Positions 34,494 through 47,194 of a stretch of 64,000 bases of DNA are shown here, one piece after another. Every line of letters starts with the position of its first letter. Position 1 is the stretch's first letter. The position numbers were made by a program, and so were the translations under genes. The notes below the pieces were generated by a model that saw only the letters and a list, made by a program, of their open reading frames with translations, searched no databases and was not told the origin of the DNA. The stretch comes from Anaeramoeba flamelloides (Eukaryota; Metamonada; Anaeramoebidae). The DNA is taken from contig JANTQA010000008.1 of NCBI GenBank assembly GCA_027625915.1, positions 1,113,001-1,177,000 on the forward strand. The letters run 5' to 3'.

Positions 34494-35820
34494 CAGAATA
34501 TTCCAAAAAAATATTAATAATTATTTTAAGCCACTTAAATACACCTTTTTAAAAAATTTTTAAGAAATACAAATTGTAATCTATAAATTCTTGGTAAAAT
34601 AGCATTTTTAAACTTTTCAATAATTTTTTTTTTTTTTTTTTGGAATTTTCTACTCAAATTAGCAAGAGTTTTTAGTACCCTTTGAGTATGCTTTGATACA
34701 TTTTTAAATATTCAGACAAGTGTATGTGTAACAAAGAGATATAATGAGGATAGTAAAACGTTTTTAAGTTTTAGACGTATGATAGGTTCGGGCTTTTTCA
34801 AATAAACCATTAGTTTTGATAAAATAGAAAGATAAATAATGTTTTTTTGGGTAATTTTGTGAGAGGTGAGTAATTTTTGGGACTCTATTTTGTTTTTACA
34901 TGATTACAATTAAAATTTTCTGAGATGATATTTTTTTCATATCAAAAATTAGAAAAATGTTATTTAATTAGAAATTGTCTTTACAAAAATAATTTATCTG
35001 ATTTAAATGATAACCTAAAAAAGGCAAGCAATACCGTTAATACTAAAGATATTAATTATTTTTCACAAAATAAATAGAAGACAATCACAAAAAAATTGAA
35101 AATTTTCACTTGTTAATTTGTCAACCAAAAAAAAGTTTCTTAAAGTAAAATTGTTATTTTACCAGACACCCCAGTATATAGATATTTATGTTTTACAAAA
35201 GTTCTTAAAATGTGTTTTTAAGTCGTTGATACCTTTTTGAGTATTTTTGCACATGTGTAGAATATTATAAAGATTCAGTTTTTTTTTTTTTTTTTTATTG
35301 TTGAGCAGAGGTGATTCAACAAAATTAAATCCTATTTGCCTGAAACTCTAAAATTGTATTTAAGGTTTTTTATCCTAACTGTAGTGTAAGCAGGATTACA
35401 GCTCAAAGGATATCTTTTATTTAAAAAATGAAAAGAATAAATTATTTCTGAAAAAAGACAAGAAAAAGAGAAAGAAAAGAAAGAAATGAAAGAGTCAAAA
35501 AAATAATAGAAAAAAGAAAAAACTTCAGTGAAAAGTTTTTTTTTGTGTCCCAAGTGTTGAATAGGCTGGTGGTTGTTTCCTTTTATGTCGTTTTTTTTTT
35601 TTTTGATCGCCACCATAGGTTGTTTTAATAAAGAGTTCTAAATATTTGAACAACTATAGATCAAATGAAAAAGGCTGTTTATTAAATTTTGATTCAGAAC
35701 TTTATAGATGGGTTGAATATAAAAAGCTCTGGTTTTTAAGAATAAGATTTGGTTTTCGAAATTTTCTTTTCAGTTGCTTTTTTTTTTTTATTTTTTTTTT
35801 TTTATTTTTTTTTTTTACAA
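34494..35820. other. Intergenic, no supported gene
   Basis: Around 34930-35075 the + strand reads a short plausible peptide (KNNLSDLNDNLKKASNT) that might be a LINE coding scrap. Evidence is too thin to call it. A minus-strand frame at 35332-35616 has no recognisable domain. Confidence 0.4.
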
Positions 35821-36050
35821 GTTTCCCAAATCTTGTTTTCGCAAAATCCCAGTACAAGATACCGACTCGAAAGCAAAAACCCAGTCAAAGTAACGACTCG
35901 ACAGATAGTACGGAAAGTTCAATTCGGTACACTTTTGTTGGTTTCAGATCGCATTCGTTGGATTCAGTTCAGTTGCATAAGTCCTCGTCGAAGATCTGAT
36001 CATGAACAAGTTTGGTTGGGTTAGTCATGATCAGGTCAACCAATTCTTAT
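35821..36050. other. GC- and CpG-rich block of unknown function
   Basis: About 42% G+C over 180-200 bp against a background in the low twenties, with around eleven CpG dinucleotides, including two copies of CGACTCGA. Near its right end GATCATGA and TCATGATC can pair around a 19-base loop. Open frames cross it on the + strand but match nothing I know. It could be an RNA gene, a regulatory island for the gene at 36979, or a decayed exon. Confidence 0.4.
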
Positions 36051-36052
36051 AA

Positions 36053-36170
36053 TGATTTTTTATACTTTTTACCTTTCCCAAACACCTAAAAAAACAAAAA
36101 GAGAAGGAACATAGAGCCCAAGCAACTTAAGAAGGGAAATTTGGAAAAGGTAAAAAGTATAAAAAATCAA
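36053..36170. repeat. Perfect-stem inverted repeat
   Basis: GATTTTTTATACTTTTTACC and a further 8 bases pair with the reverse complement ending GTAAAAAGTATAAAAAATC, with one mismatch. About 28-bp arms around a 60-bp loop. Directly follows the GC-rich block. Confidence 0.65.
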
Positions 36171-36245
36171 AAAGATTCGGTTTTATACAAAATTTTTGTT
36201 GTTTTTTCAATTTTTTCAATTTTTTCTCAATTTTTTTCTCAATAC

Positions 36246-36546
36246 AAAGAGTTAATTCTGAAAAAATTTTGGACATTAAGGGACAACTCTCTTTTATTTT
36301 TTTTTTTTTTTTTTTCAAAAAAATATATTCCCTTAAGAGATTAATATATATTAAATTTTTTTTACCAAATTTAATAGAGATTGAGAAAATGTTCTGCCAA
36401 TTACTTAGATTTGAAAACGCCTCTTTATTTTCAATTTTAAACATATTTCTCGTTGAGGAATCCTTATTAAGAAATTGGATAAAAAAAAAAAAAAAAAAAA
36501 GAGAGTTGTCCCTCAAAGTCCAAAATTGTTTCAGAATTAACTCTTT
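36246..36546. mobile_element. TIR element, about 300 bp, with A/T-tract inner ends
   Basis: The left arm AAAGAGTTAATTCTGAAAAA through GGGACAACTCTCTTTT (about 50 bp) is matched by the inverted right arm AAGAGAGTTGTCCCT through CAGAATTAACTCTTT with a few mismatches. Both arms run inward into long T (left) and A (right) tracts. Non-coding; probably a non-autonomous DNA transposon. Confidence 0.7.
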
Positions 36547-36978
36547 TTATTGAGAAAGAATTTCTCTTTTGATCTCTCATTTTTTGGATTTTTTTTTGAA
36601 TAATCAAACAATATGAAATCAAAATCATATTTAATTATTCTTTAGAACCCTTTTCTCTGATTATTTAACATGTAAACCCTTGTATAACTATATTCACAAC
36701 TTTTAATTTGCATTACTGGTTTTTCTTAAGTTTACATAGGTTATTATGAACAAAAGTTATTCACTTCCCCTTATTAATTGGTTTCTTAATAATTTGTCAA
36801 AAGATTCTAATATCTCCTTTTTTTTTAAATGTTTTTGTATTTTAGTTAAAGAAATGATTGTTTTAATAACCCAATTTTAAATATACTGATGAACATAGAA
36901 TTGGAAAAATTCACTACTCCCTTATAAATAATTATTAAATATTAATAAATTAAAACATTTTTTAGAATTCTCTTTGCA

Positions 36979-38265
36979 ATGTATGGACTTTTCGAAATCT
37001 CTAAAAAACAACAAGAAGATAATCGACTCTCTGAAATAATTTCGGACCTTTCTAAAACACACACAAACGACTTAAAGGTATTTGTTAATGAAAAAATTAG
37101 AAATGGTATGCTTCATGCAGGATTCACCATCACCGAACAAACACAAAATGCCTTTTATTTTCTTATGGTTTTTTCAGATCTTGAACCAAAATTCACAAAG
37201 ATAAACAAGAACAAGAACGAGAACGAGAACGAAAAAGAAAAAGAAGAAACAAATGAAACGAAAAAGGAAAATAAAAAAGAAGAAGAAGTAGAAGAAACTG
37301 AAAAACAAGAAAAAACTGAAAAAGAAGATGAAAAAGAAAAAGGAAAAAGAAAAGAAACCGAAAAAGAAACAGAAAACAAAAAGGAAAAAAAAAATCAAGA
37401 AACAGAAATTCTTCTTGTTTTTGCTTTAAGTGAGGATCAGGAATTCGAGTTTGACAATTTTGGCTATTCCTTTTTATTAATTGAAATAGAAAAATATTTC
37501 CAAGAATTCAAAACGATTTATTCCGAATCAAATTCAATTGAATCTTTAAAAAATTATCTTTCTGGTTTTAACAAATTCATTTTATGGCCAAACAGATGTG
37601 TCAATTTTTTAGTTGAGAACCAACCTGAAAACACCCTTGCTCAGTTTATCTACTCATCAGTCAGACAGGATCCTATCGAAATTAAAGGTGATAAACAATT
37701 TTTTCAAGATTTTGAAAAATTTAAAAATAATCTTGATGTTGTACGTTCAACAGAGATTTCAAAAAACAAAAACCATTTAAAAATCCCAAGCACTCTTATT
37801 GTTGATCAAAATTTGGGTAAAATTTATTTCAAGAAAGAAGAAAAAAAAGAAATGGACAAGAACGAAAAAAATGAAGAAATCGAAATCGAAATCGAAATCG
37901 AAAAAGAAAAAGAAGAAGCAAAAGAAGAAGAAAAAGAAGAAAAAGAAAAAGGATTTCAAATTAATCAGTTTTGTGTTGAATGGGCAAGCAAAATAATGAA
38001 AAATAGAAATAACCATCTATTATTAAGGGAAATTTTTGAAAATTTTAAAAGAATTATTTCCAAACAAATAAATCGAATCAGCTTACTTTTGGTTAAAGCA
38101 CAAACAAATTATTATTATTTGTATTATTCCGAAGAATTTTTGCTTAATTCCAAAAACCATGAAATTATTCTCCAATTACAAAAAATCGAACACGGCCAAA
38201 ATGAAGTTCTACAGATAATTGAAAATCATATTAATAAAAGATTAGAAAAAAACAAAAAAAATTAA
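36979..38265 (+). CDS. Unrecognised 428-aa protein with Glu/Lys-rich insertions
   Basis: An uninterrupted ORF beginning at the first ATG after a T-rich stretch. I do not recognise a domain. Residues 1-75 (MYGLFEISKKQQEDN onward) look globular. Residues about 76-140 are a Glu/Lys/Thr low-complexity insert. Residues about 141-285 are again globular with hydrophobic strand-like segments (ILLVFALS, SFLLIEIEKYF, STLIVDQNLGKIYF). A second Glu/Lys/Ile insert spans about 286-325, followed by a mainly helical C-terminus. The hydrophobic strand/helix pattern split by disordered inserts suggests a folded core interrupted by loops; a longin-like or roadblock-like trafficking fold is only a guess. No signal peptide or membrane segment is evident. 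Confidence 0.75.
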   Translation: MYGLFEISKKQQEDNRLSEIISDLSKTHTNDLKVFVNEKIRNGMLHAGFTITEQTQNAFYFLMVFSDLEPKFTKINKNKNENENEKEKEETNETKKENKKEEEVEETEKQEKTEKEDEKEKGKRKETEKETENKKEKKNQETEILLVFALSEDQEFEFDNFGYSFLLIEIEKYFQEFKTIYSESNSIESLKNYLSGFNKFILWPNRCVNFLVENQPENTLAQFIYSSVRQDPIEIKGDKQFFQDFEKFKNNLDVVRSTEISKNKNHLKIPSTLIVDQNLGKIYFKKEEKKEMDKNEKNEEIEIEIEIEKEKEEAKEEEKEEKEKGFQINQFCVEWASKIMKNRNNHLLLREIFENFKRIISKQINRISLLLVKAQTNYYYLYYSEEFLLNSKNHEIILQLQKIEHGQNEVLQIIENHINKRLEKNKKN

Positions 38266-40129
38266 TGTAATAATTTACATTTATTTTTTATTAAGAATTC
38301 AAATTTATTACCAAAATTATGATTTATTTTAAAAGAAACCAAAAACACTTTTAATATAAATGGAGATTCCATACTTTTTAAAATTTCTAATTAATTGATG
38401 ATCGAAATCATATACTTGATAGAATCTAAAAAAGAAAAAAATTATTAATTTTTTTTTTTTTTTTTAATTTTTGGGAATATTTTGAAATAAAATAAAAAAA
38501 ATATAAAATTGCCATTTATTTTTTATTAAACATAAACCTTTTCTTTGTGAAAATTTAAGTAAATAATTTTCGATAGCAACATATAAGAAAGAGATTAGAA
38601 CTCTTAAAAGTTTAAGAAAGTATTGTAGTTGCTGTGGAAAGATTTTGAGAATTCCTTGTATTATTAGACAAAGTTTGTAAATTTTCTGATCTTTTAATTT
38701 TCAATTCAAACAAAGTAAAATAAGAAGTATTTTACTCATAATTAAAAATTTAAATATCATATTTAAAGTTATTTTATAAGAGTTTAAAAAAATTTTTTGT
38801 TACGTTGTTTAATTGTTAAAAGTGAGATTTGCGAATGTCTCAATTTCAGACTAATTGAAAACCTATTTTGTTCCAAGGAACCAAAATATATGACAATAAA
38901 TACTAAAAAAAAAGTTCTTGATTATTTGAAGTACTGTTTGGAAAAGGAATAAATTTCATTTCTTTATTGAAAACAATGTCTATTTACAAATATAAAGTTT
39001 AATTTTTTCTCATTTTGAAAAAAAAAGTAATATCATTTTTATATAAAAAAATAATTATTCTCTTTTTTCTTAAAAAAAAGAGCTAAGAAACCATTAATAA
39101 AAGAATTTCAAAGGGAGAAAAAAGGAAATTACAAATTAAAAAAAAACAATTAAATAAAAAACAATTTTTTTTAACTCTGCCAAGTAATAAATTTTTGAAG
39201 AATTGTGCAGAAAAAATTCACTTTTAGGAACCTTAGGTACATCCAGGTTTTTAAATTAGAGCATTTTCAAGAATTTGCTGACAAATGGGGAATAAAAGGT
39301 GGAATAAATCTCATTGAAAGGATGGACATTGTTGTTTGTCTCTATAAAATTTAAACCAAGTTTTGTATGCTATGATGAAAATCCAAAATTTAACTTCAAG
39401 TTTTTGTAAACTCCTTAGGGGGGATAAGATCTTTTGAAGAACAATTTAGACAAATTACCATTTAAAAACAGCTAATAAGTTATTTTTTTTCTTTGATTGT
39501 GTACTTTATGTGATCTTATAGTGCCAATTAAAAAGTACTCTCATTATAATTATATTTAATTAATTTGTTAAAATGTAAAAGGTATTTGAATTAATTCAAA
39601 AAACTTTTTACTTACCTATCATTTATCTGATTATCCTTTTCTTTTTTACCAAAGAAGTTTTCAGAGAAATACATTGTAATTTGTGGATCTTTATATGTAT
39701 GGTATCTTATTAAAGATTTCTTTATTTTACAAAAACTGAGAATTTGAAATGAAAGGAAACTAGAATAATTGGAAGAAATCAATCAGTTAGAAATTTTATC
39801 CCATTTAGATTTCATATACCAATTAAAAAAAAACCAATTCTACCCCAAAACAGAGTCAATTTATGAGATAAAAATCAAAAATACCTCACAAAAACCACAT
39901 TTTGGAAAAATTGAAAGATTAAAATTAATTTAAAATAAAATTCTTGTATGTGTAGAAAAGAAAATAATTACAACAACAGATCGAATTTTGAAACAAAATT
40001 ATAATTAATTCTTAGAACGAATTTTAGAAGAGGAAAACCTGAGGAACTAGGGAAAATTTCAATTGTATCAGACAAAAAATATTTAATATTTTTTATTTTT
40101 TTTCCATTTTTTTTAATTTTGAATCAGAA
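38266..40129. other. Intergenic, no gene seen
   Basis: About 1.9 kb of AT-rich DNA with no supported gene, RNA or repeat. Confidence 0.5.
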
Positions 40130-43100
40130 ATGAGTACTACTTATTATCCAACAAGCATCACTCAAAATGACAAATCTATGGGTTCTGGAAGCACAGATGC
40201 ACCACCGTGTATTGTTTGTGAGGGAAAAAGAAAAGTTGTTTACGTTTGTGAATTATGTAAGCTCAGTGTCTGCGAAGTATGCAATCATCAACTCCATCCA
40301 ACAGAATTTGTAATGAACTTTCACAAAGTTAAACCTTGGATCCCCAAAACTGAAACTAAAGGTATGTATCTTGCCAATTGTTTTTGTATTTTCTTTTTCT
40401 TGTTTACAAGGTAAAAAAAAGTAAACAAAAAACGAAAAATTATTTTTAACATTCAACAAAAACCACAAAAATCTTCGATCAACATTTTTTAACGAGATTG
40501 TAATTCTTTATTTTTTCTTTGAGCAATCAGATTTTCTTTGAAAGGAGAATTTTGAAAATTATTCCGACATTTTTTTTTCAACAACCAATAATAAATGCTT
40601 ATTGAACCTCAAAAATTGGAAACATTCGAACTCATTTAAATATTCAATGATGAATAATTTTTCAAAGAAGACTAAAGGCAAGATAATTTTCAATGTTTTT
40701 CTTGTTGTAGAAATACTCAGACCAAAAAGAGTGATTAAGGAAACCTGGAAAATTTCAAAATTTTTTCAAATTTTATCTCGCTTTTGAAATTTTGGATATT
40801 TTTTTAAAAAATGTTTGAACGATATTTCTTTACATTGACAAGAGGATATAACAAGAAAGAAAATAAATTTACATTCTAAATTACTGTTGACAACTTTTAA
40901 TGATCCTTTTTTATTCCTCTTCTTTTATTGAAACCAATTGAACTAATATCAAAGTGATTGTTTTGAAAACCCAATAGATTTCAAGAAAAAGAATTATAAA
41001 GGGATTTGAAAAAACTTTACTAACTGTCGGTTTAAGTCTCATAAATCACGATTTCGAGTAAATTCATTTTATAAAGTATGAATACAAGTTTTACAAGTGT
41101 AACTTTAAACTGTTTAGTTCGTCCGTTTTAATCCTTTTGGGTAACACTTTATAAAACTTTGAATCATAACTGTTTTAAAATAGCTGTACAACAAAAAAGA
41201 TTTCAAAAAGTGTGACAAAAATCTTTTCAATATTGATTTTAAAACAGTTGATCAACTTCAACAGTTCCATACCCAGAACTCTATTAAAAAACTATTTTAA
41301 AAAACTTCTTAACAAAAATGCAGAAATAATAACCTTTATAAAACATGAACACTCAAAATTTTGAACCTTTACTTATTTTTAATTTCCTTTTAAGAGCTAT
41401 TCAAGTAAATCAATCTCTACAAACTTTGGTTTTTCTGAGATTAAATCAATATTAAATAATCTTACCAAACAAAAACCAAACCAAAAAGAAATAACTAAGA
41501 AACCAAATTATAATAAAAGGATTTTTATATAATTATGTCAAAAAGATAGATCCATTTTAAAAAACGGAGTCATAAACGTTTTAAAAGGTGCCACTCAAAC
41601 TGCATAAAAGAGTGAACCAAACAGTTTGATTAATTCTTTTCAATATTCTACGCAACACCCAATAAAACTTTTAAAACTCACTTTTTTAACACAGCTATAA
41701 ATAAAAGGTTTTTTTAAAAAAACCCTATCTGACATAAAAATGATTCTTAATGAATAAAAATTCAAAATAAATTAAAGTAATATTTCTTCGAATAAGAGAC
41801 GTATGTGGATTTTTGAAATTATTTTTCTAATTTAAATAAACGTTTAAATTCAATTAAAATACGCATCAAGCCGATTCTTGATTCACTATTTTGGTCCAAT
41901 AAACCTTCATAATCTTTATCTAAAAATTGTTAAAAACTTAAAATACTAAGACATCACTTTTTGCATTCATGTGTTTCAAAAATCAAAATCAATTAAAAAT
42001 TAATCAAATAAAGATGACCATTGCTTGTTTTTGTTGAGAATTGGAAAAACTATTGAAAATAATTTTATTTTTTTTAAAACAAACATAATTTAATTACAAC
42101 TCTTTTACGAAAAATTACTACCCCTTTTAAATATACCGAGCGAAATAGACACATCCAAAACAAAACCACTTTAAAACCTAAATTGAAATTAAACTTTTCT
42201 TTCTATGTGTTGAGGAATTAACTTTGTATTTCTTTTTTTTTTTACTACTTTCTTCGATCAAAAAAAAAATTAAAAATCTAACTACTACCAAACAGTCAGG
42301 GTGGTTAGGGTTTTCTTTCAAGAACATATTTGTAATTTTTCAAACTCACTTGAAAATAAATAACCTCAAAAAGTAAATCTAATTAATTAATTTGAGTACT
42401 GAATCCCCGATGTCTGTCAAAGATTATATTTTTTAAAGACAATTTCACTGCAGAAAATCCAATTAAATCCATTTTTAAACCTGATCTATAAACTATTTAA
42501 AGTTTTTATATTTCAGAATTCAAAACTTAAATGGTTGTTTTCCAAAAAAAATTATTCCAAAAAAAATAAATTCTTTCTTATGTGTCTTAAAGTTGTAGTT
42601 TTTCTATACATTTCTTTTTTAAAATCAAAATTTATTCTTGAGAAATCTTTTAGGATAAAAAAATAGATTACATAAACTTAATTAAGAATGTTAAATTCGA
42701 TTTTAAGATTCTATTGCTTTTAAATGATTTAAAATTTAAAATCATATATGATTTTAATTTTTGATTTTTTTGGATAAATCAGTAAATTTAAATTCTGGGA
42801 AACCACTTAATGAGTTTATATAAACCACATTTCAAAAATTGTGCCAAACCTGAAATAATAAATTGAAAAAAAAAATGAAACAACATTTGGGAAAAATTCA
42901 AAACATTGTGAAGCATCCGATAAGAAAAATTATTGAAGTAAAATAGTCATCAATCTAAAATAATAGAAGGGAATCAACATCGTTTTACCAGCTTTATTTG
43001 AAATAAAAACCGAAACAACAAAAAAAGAGACCCCTAAAATTCTTTCTTACATTTCTTGAACTTTTTATTAATATTCATCCATTTTCATCCATTCTTTCCC

Positions 43101-46100
43101 AATTTTGATTAACATCATCTTTCTCTATATGTATATTAACGAAAAATATCTTTTGCCATAATTTAAATATTTCATTAATAGACAAAAAGGATGAAAAAAC
43201 CAAGAAAAAAAAACAAAATAATTCAAAATTCCAATGCCCAAGACATAAAAACGACCTAACTTTATTCTGTTCAAATCATTTAGAAATGATTTGTTCTGAA
43301 TGCCTTGATGATTATTGTTCAAAACACAATCCAGAAACAATAGGGTTAAAAAAAGCTGTTCAACAATTATTACAAAAAGTTACACTAATTAACGAGAAAA
43401 TTGAATCTTTTCAGACCCTTAATCTGAAAGAAATTGAAACAAATAAAAAAAATCAAACCAACTTAGGGGTCTATTTTGAAAAAACTAAAAAAGAAATTGT
43501 CAAACAAACAGAATTGATACAAAAAAAAATTGAACATATCAGGACATCTCATATCGAAAAAATTCAACAAATGCAAAGTTTATGTAACCAAAATTTCAAA
43601 AAAAATTCTGAGAGACTGGTACAAGAAAAAAAACGAATTGATCAAGAAAAAAAATTAATAATTAAAATAAATGATTCAAAAGACAAAAAAAAACCACAAT
43701 TCATCATTAAAGACTCTTTATTATTATGCGAAGAATTTTCAAATCTTGAAAAAAGTATGAAAAAGAACAAGAAAAAGAAAAAGAAAATGGAGAAAAAAGT
43801 TCAAAAGAATAAAGTAAAGCAATCTTTCCCTCATAAATATAAACAAACAATAACAATAACAATTATGAATAACACTCTAATGATATTTATAATCCATACC
43901 TACCAATACACTTTCCATTTATATATATATATATATATATATAAATATAAACCCCATTTCAAAAATTGTGACTTGCCTGAAATAATAAATTGAAAAAAAA
44001 AGATATATCCTTTAGTATTCAAGAACAACAAATAATTAAATCTGATTTGTAATTCACTTTTAAATCACTTTAAATATATAAAAATATGATATTAAAAATT
44101 AAAAAAAATAAAACCAAAAACCTAAAAAAAAGAGTGAGTCACAATTTTTGAAATGAGCATTACAGATTTTTTATTACTGAACTTTCACTGAAAAAAATGT
44201 TTAACAACAAGATTTTTTGCTAATAATTAAATTCATTTTAAAAGACATTATATAGTCTCAATTTTTATAGTGATTATTTGTCTTTTCGAAGATCTTTTTT
44301 TTTTTCCAAATGATTTTTGGTAAAAAAAAGTATCAAGAAAAAAAAAACAAAAATTTGCAAAAAAAAAAAAGGAAAAATTTTAAAAAGAAAAAGAAAAACA
44401 AAAGAAAAAAAAATATTTGAAAAGGCAAAACAAAAAATTTAAATAAGCAAAAGCATAAGAAAAATTTGCAAAATTAGAAAAAATGATTCTGATCCCAAAA
44501 TTTGAAAATATTTTTTTGAACAGAATACTGAAATAAACCCTCAAAACAACTTCCATTAGAATTATAAAGTGATTCAAATTTTTTGAAATCTAGTTTATAT
44601 ATAATTGTTTTAGAACGAGATATTACCTTTAAAATTAATTTTTTTTTGTGATAAAGATGTTTTATAGATTATAGAATTTTCATTATTTAATCTAAACTCT
44701 TTTTCAAATAAAAAAACACAAAAATTTTAAGAATTATTCATAATTGAATCAAATTAATTGTAGTATCATTCTAAAATATAAGAAACCCTTCAAAATACAA
44801 AAAAAAAACACTGAACTGGATATTTAAAACTCATTAAAACAAAACAATAACAATTAAAATTAAATATTTTAAAAATTGATGTTCCCTTTTATTTGAATTG
44901 AGAAATCTCGTTTTATGAATTGTAATGGAAAAAAATTATAAAATCAATAAAAACCAGTAGAACAAGGTGAATTTGGAAAAATTTCTTTACATTATATTGA
45001 CAACCCTTTCAAGTCAAACTTTTGTTCTTTTAAAATCTCATTTTCAATACAATGCTGAAATACTTCTGGATATTTTGTTGGAATTGTTTTTTTCAATATT
45101 TTCAAATTTCTTTGTTAAATGCTTCAATCCAATAATAGTCTTTCTTAATTCCTATACCTAGACCAATCGAAATCAAACTTAAACTTATTCCATTTTTATA
45201 CTGACAGATTATTTCAAAATTGTTTTCTTCTTATCTTGTTTTTTTCATTTTCCAACTGTTTCAATACGAATAAATAAAATAACAAAAAATGAAAAAATGA
45301 ATAATTACAATGAAAATCACCATTAAGTAATTATCGTATTAACAATCAAATTCAATAGTATTGATGATTTTAGAGGTGTGCCCTTTTATTTGAAAAAGAG
45401 TTTAGTATAATTTATTTTGAATGTTAAAACATAATTACGTTGAAAAAAAAAAAAAATAAAATTTTTATATCTATGAATTCACGCTTAAATTTCTGAAAGG
45501 AAATTTAAGTCTAAGGGTAACTAGAGTGTAATTTACACTTCTTCAATAATAATAAAAAAAAAAAATAAAATTTTTTTTTTAAAAAAAACATAAAACTTTT
45601 AGAAAAGTGGTTAAAACAGAATAACAAATAATTATTTTTTTGATTTTTTTGGTTAAATTCAAAAAAATAACCGATCAAATCCTATTTTTTTTTATTCCCC
45701 TTTTTTATTCTCTCACTTTCAGAAAATTCTATCATATTTTTTTTATTATATCAATAATGAACTTCTTTATTCAATTATTATCTATTTTAAAATTTTTTTA
45801 AAAAATTTCAATCCCTAATTCCTCAAATCGTTTTTTTATTTTTATTTCGAATATTATTGATAATAATTGAACAGAAGGTTAAATCCCGCCATGTGAAAAA
45901 CCCTAACTCAAACATTGTACAGAAGAAACTTGATTTTTTTGATCCAAAATATAAAAATGAATTTATAAAACTGGTTAAGAAAAATAATGTCGCTATTGGC
46001 ACAGGCAAAACCTGGAAAGATTCTGGGAAAATTTGTGGCAAATATTTATATGAAAAGGCGGCATTTGATATTCATTTTGAAATAGAAAATTACCCAACAG

Positions 46101-46486
46101 CAAAACAGGAACAAAACCGCATTTGGATTGGTGTTGTTGATCATCGAAATAGAAATTTGTTCTTATCCTCGGAACGGGGTAGAATGGCTGGAACTTATTA
46201 TTATCAATGCATATGGAACAATTTTAAAATGGATAACAACAAATTATCTTCCTTAAAATATGGCCAAATCAATGACGAAAGGGTACAAGAGGATTATGGT
46301 AAGCCATTAAAAACTGGGGACCGTTTTACAATCCATCTTGATATGATTGCAAAAACAATTGCATTCTCTGTTAACGATCAAAATTTCGGAATCGCTTTTA
46401 AAAATTTACCAGAAAAGGTTTATGTATTTGCGGAATTACGCTCTCAAAACCAGAAAAATGATAAAAATATCATAAAATTTATTTAA
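40130..46486 (+). CDS. TRIM-like protein: two B-boxes, coiled coil, SPRY domain (three exons)
   Basis: Exons 40130-40361, 43182-43813 and 45875-46486 join in frame (phases 1 and 0) to 491 aa. Exon 1 holds a B-box1-like finger (Cys27, Cys30, Cys40, Cys43, Cys48, Cys51, then His residues to His65). Exon 2 opens with a B-box2 (Cys96, His99, Cys107, His110, Cys115, Cys118, Cys123, His126). A Lys/Glu/Gln-rich coiled coil runs from about 135 to 288. Exon 3 is a SPRY domain (about 305-490; IWIGVVDHRNR, GDRFTIHLDM, IAFSVNDQNFGIAF). This is TRIM order without a RING, so ubiquitin-ligase activity is not predicted. It is more likely an oligomeric scaffold that recognises a partner through SPRY. The donor at 43814 (GTAAAG) is the least certain boundary. 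Both introns exceed 2 kb. Confidence 0.87.
40362..43181 (+). other. Intron 1 of the TRIM-like gene (2.82 kb)
   Basis: GTATGT donor and TTAATAG acceptor, phase 1, placed between the two B-boxes. The interior is AT-rich. Near 42826-42870 it carries ACATTTCAAAAATTGTG plus CCTGAAATAATAAATTG, a motif repeated at 43949-43994 in the second intron. Confidence 0.7.
43814..45874 (+). other. Intron 2 of the TRIM-like gene (2.06 kb)
   Basis: Separates coiled coil from SPRY. It contains a (TA)n tract (about 43918-43942), inverted words CATTTCAAAAATTGTGAC (about 43949) and GTCACAATTTTTGAAATG (about 44138) about 190 bp apart, A-rich DNA at 44340-44440, and a 5'-truncated LINE-A insertion (45467-45552). Confidence 0.65.
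45467..45552 (+). mobile_element. LINE-A 3' end, severely truncated insertion
   Basis: Only the last 85 bp of LINE-A: TTTCTGAAAGGAAATTTAAG through GTGTAATTTACACTTCTTC and AATAATAATAAA. It is flanked on both sides by a similar A-rich tract (A-run then TAAAATTTTT), consistent with a target-site duplication of about 20 bp. The A-richness makes that boundary uncertain. Confidence 0.7.
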
Positions 46487-47194
46487 TTTTCAGTTTTTTT
46501 TCCATTTTATTATTTCTTTTTTGTTTTTTCTTTTTTATTTTTTCTTTTTTGTTTTTCATTTTTCTTTTCCTTTTTTTTTTTATTGTTTTATGAATTAAAA
46601 AATTTTCTTCTTTCTTCGTTTCAATTTTATAAAAAGGATCAATTTATATTTTATAATATTTTTTTTTCTTTTTTCCAAATATTATTTTTCGATTCAAACA
46701 GAAAAGAAATTAAATAAAACTATTCATAAATAAAATATTTTTTTTCATAAACATCATTTTTTTTAAATTTGATCAACAACTTTTTAATTTATTGTTATTT
46801 TTTTTTTTTTAATTAATATTTTAATAGAGAATTTATTTCGAATGACCCAATAATATTTAAACTTTTTATTTATCTATTTGATACGAATAACCGATTTATA
46901 TACATTCATCAAAAGAAAATGGAAGTTAAATTCGTGCTTTTTGACAAAAAAAAATATTCCAAAATTTTAAAAAATATTTTTTTTTTTGGAAAAGGTGAAA
47001 GTATACAAACTAAACTTAGTATTTGAGTTGAAAACAATTTGAAAATTTACTATTTTATTCAATTTTGGGAGACATATTAAGGGGGAAATACGATCACAAT
47101 CAAAATAATTCTGGAAAATAATATATATATATATATATATGTATGTATATATTTGTATATACATGATTGTTATTTTTCTCTGAAGGATCAATCT
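46487..47194. other. 3' flank of the TRIM-like gene
   Basis: Starts with a long pyrimidine-rich stretch of TTTTCTTTTT type (46490-46570). (TA)n at about 47119-47142. No gene. Confidence 0.5.

Noticed and set aside
35646-36024. Two overlapping + strand open frames across the GC-rich block
   Set aside because: Each depends on a long Phe run from a T tract and neither shows a domain; kept only as an unexplained block.
37155-37398. Minus-strand Ser/Phe-rich frames
   Set aside because: Shadows of the Glu/Lys insert of the 428-aa protein.
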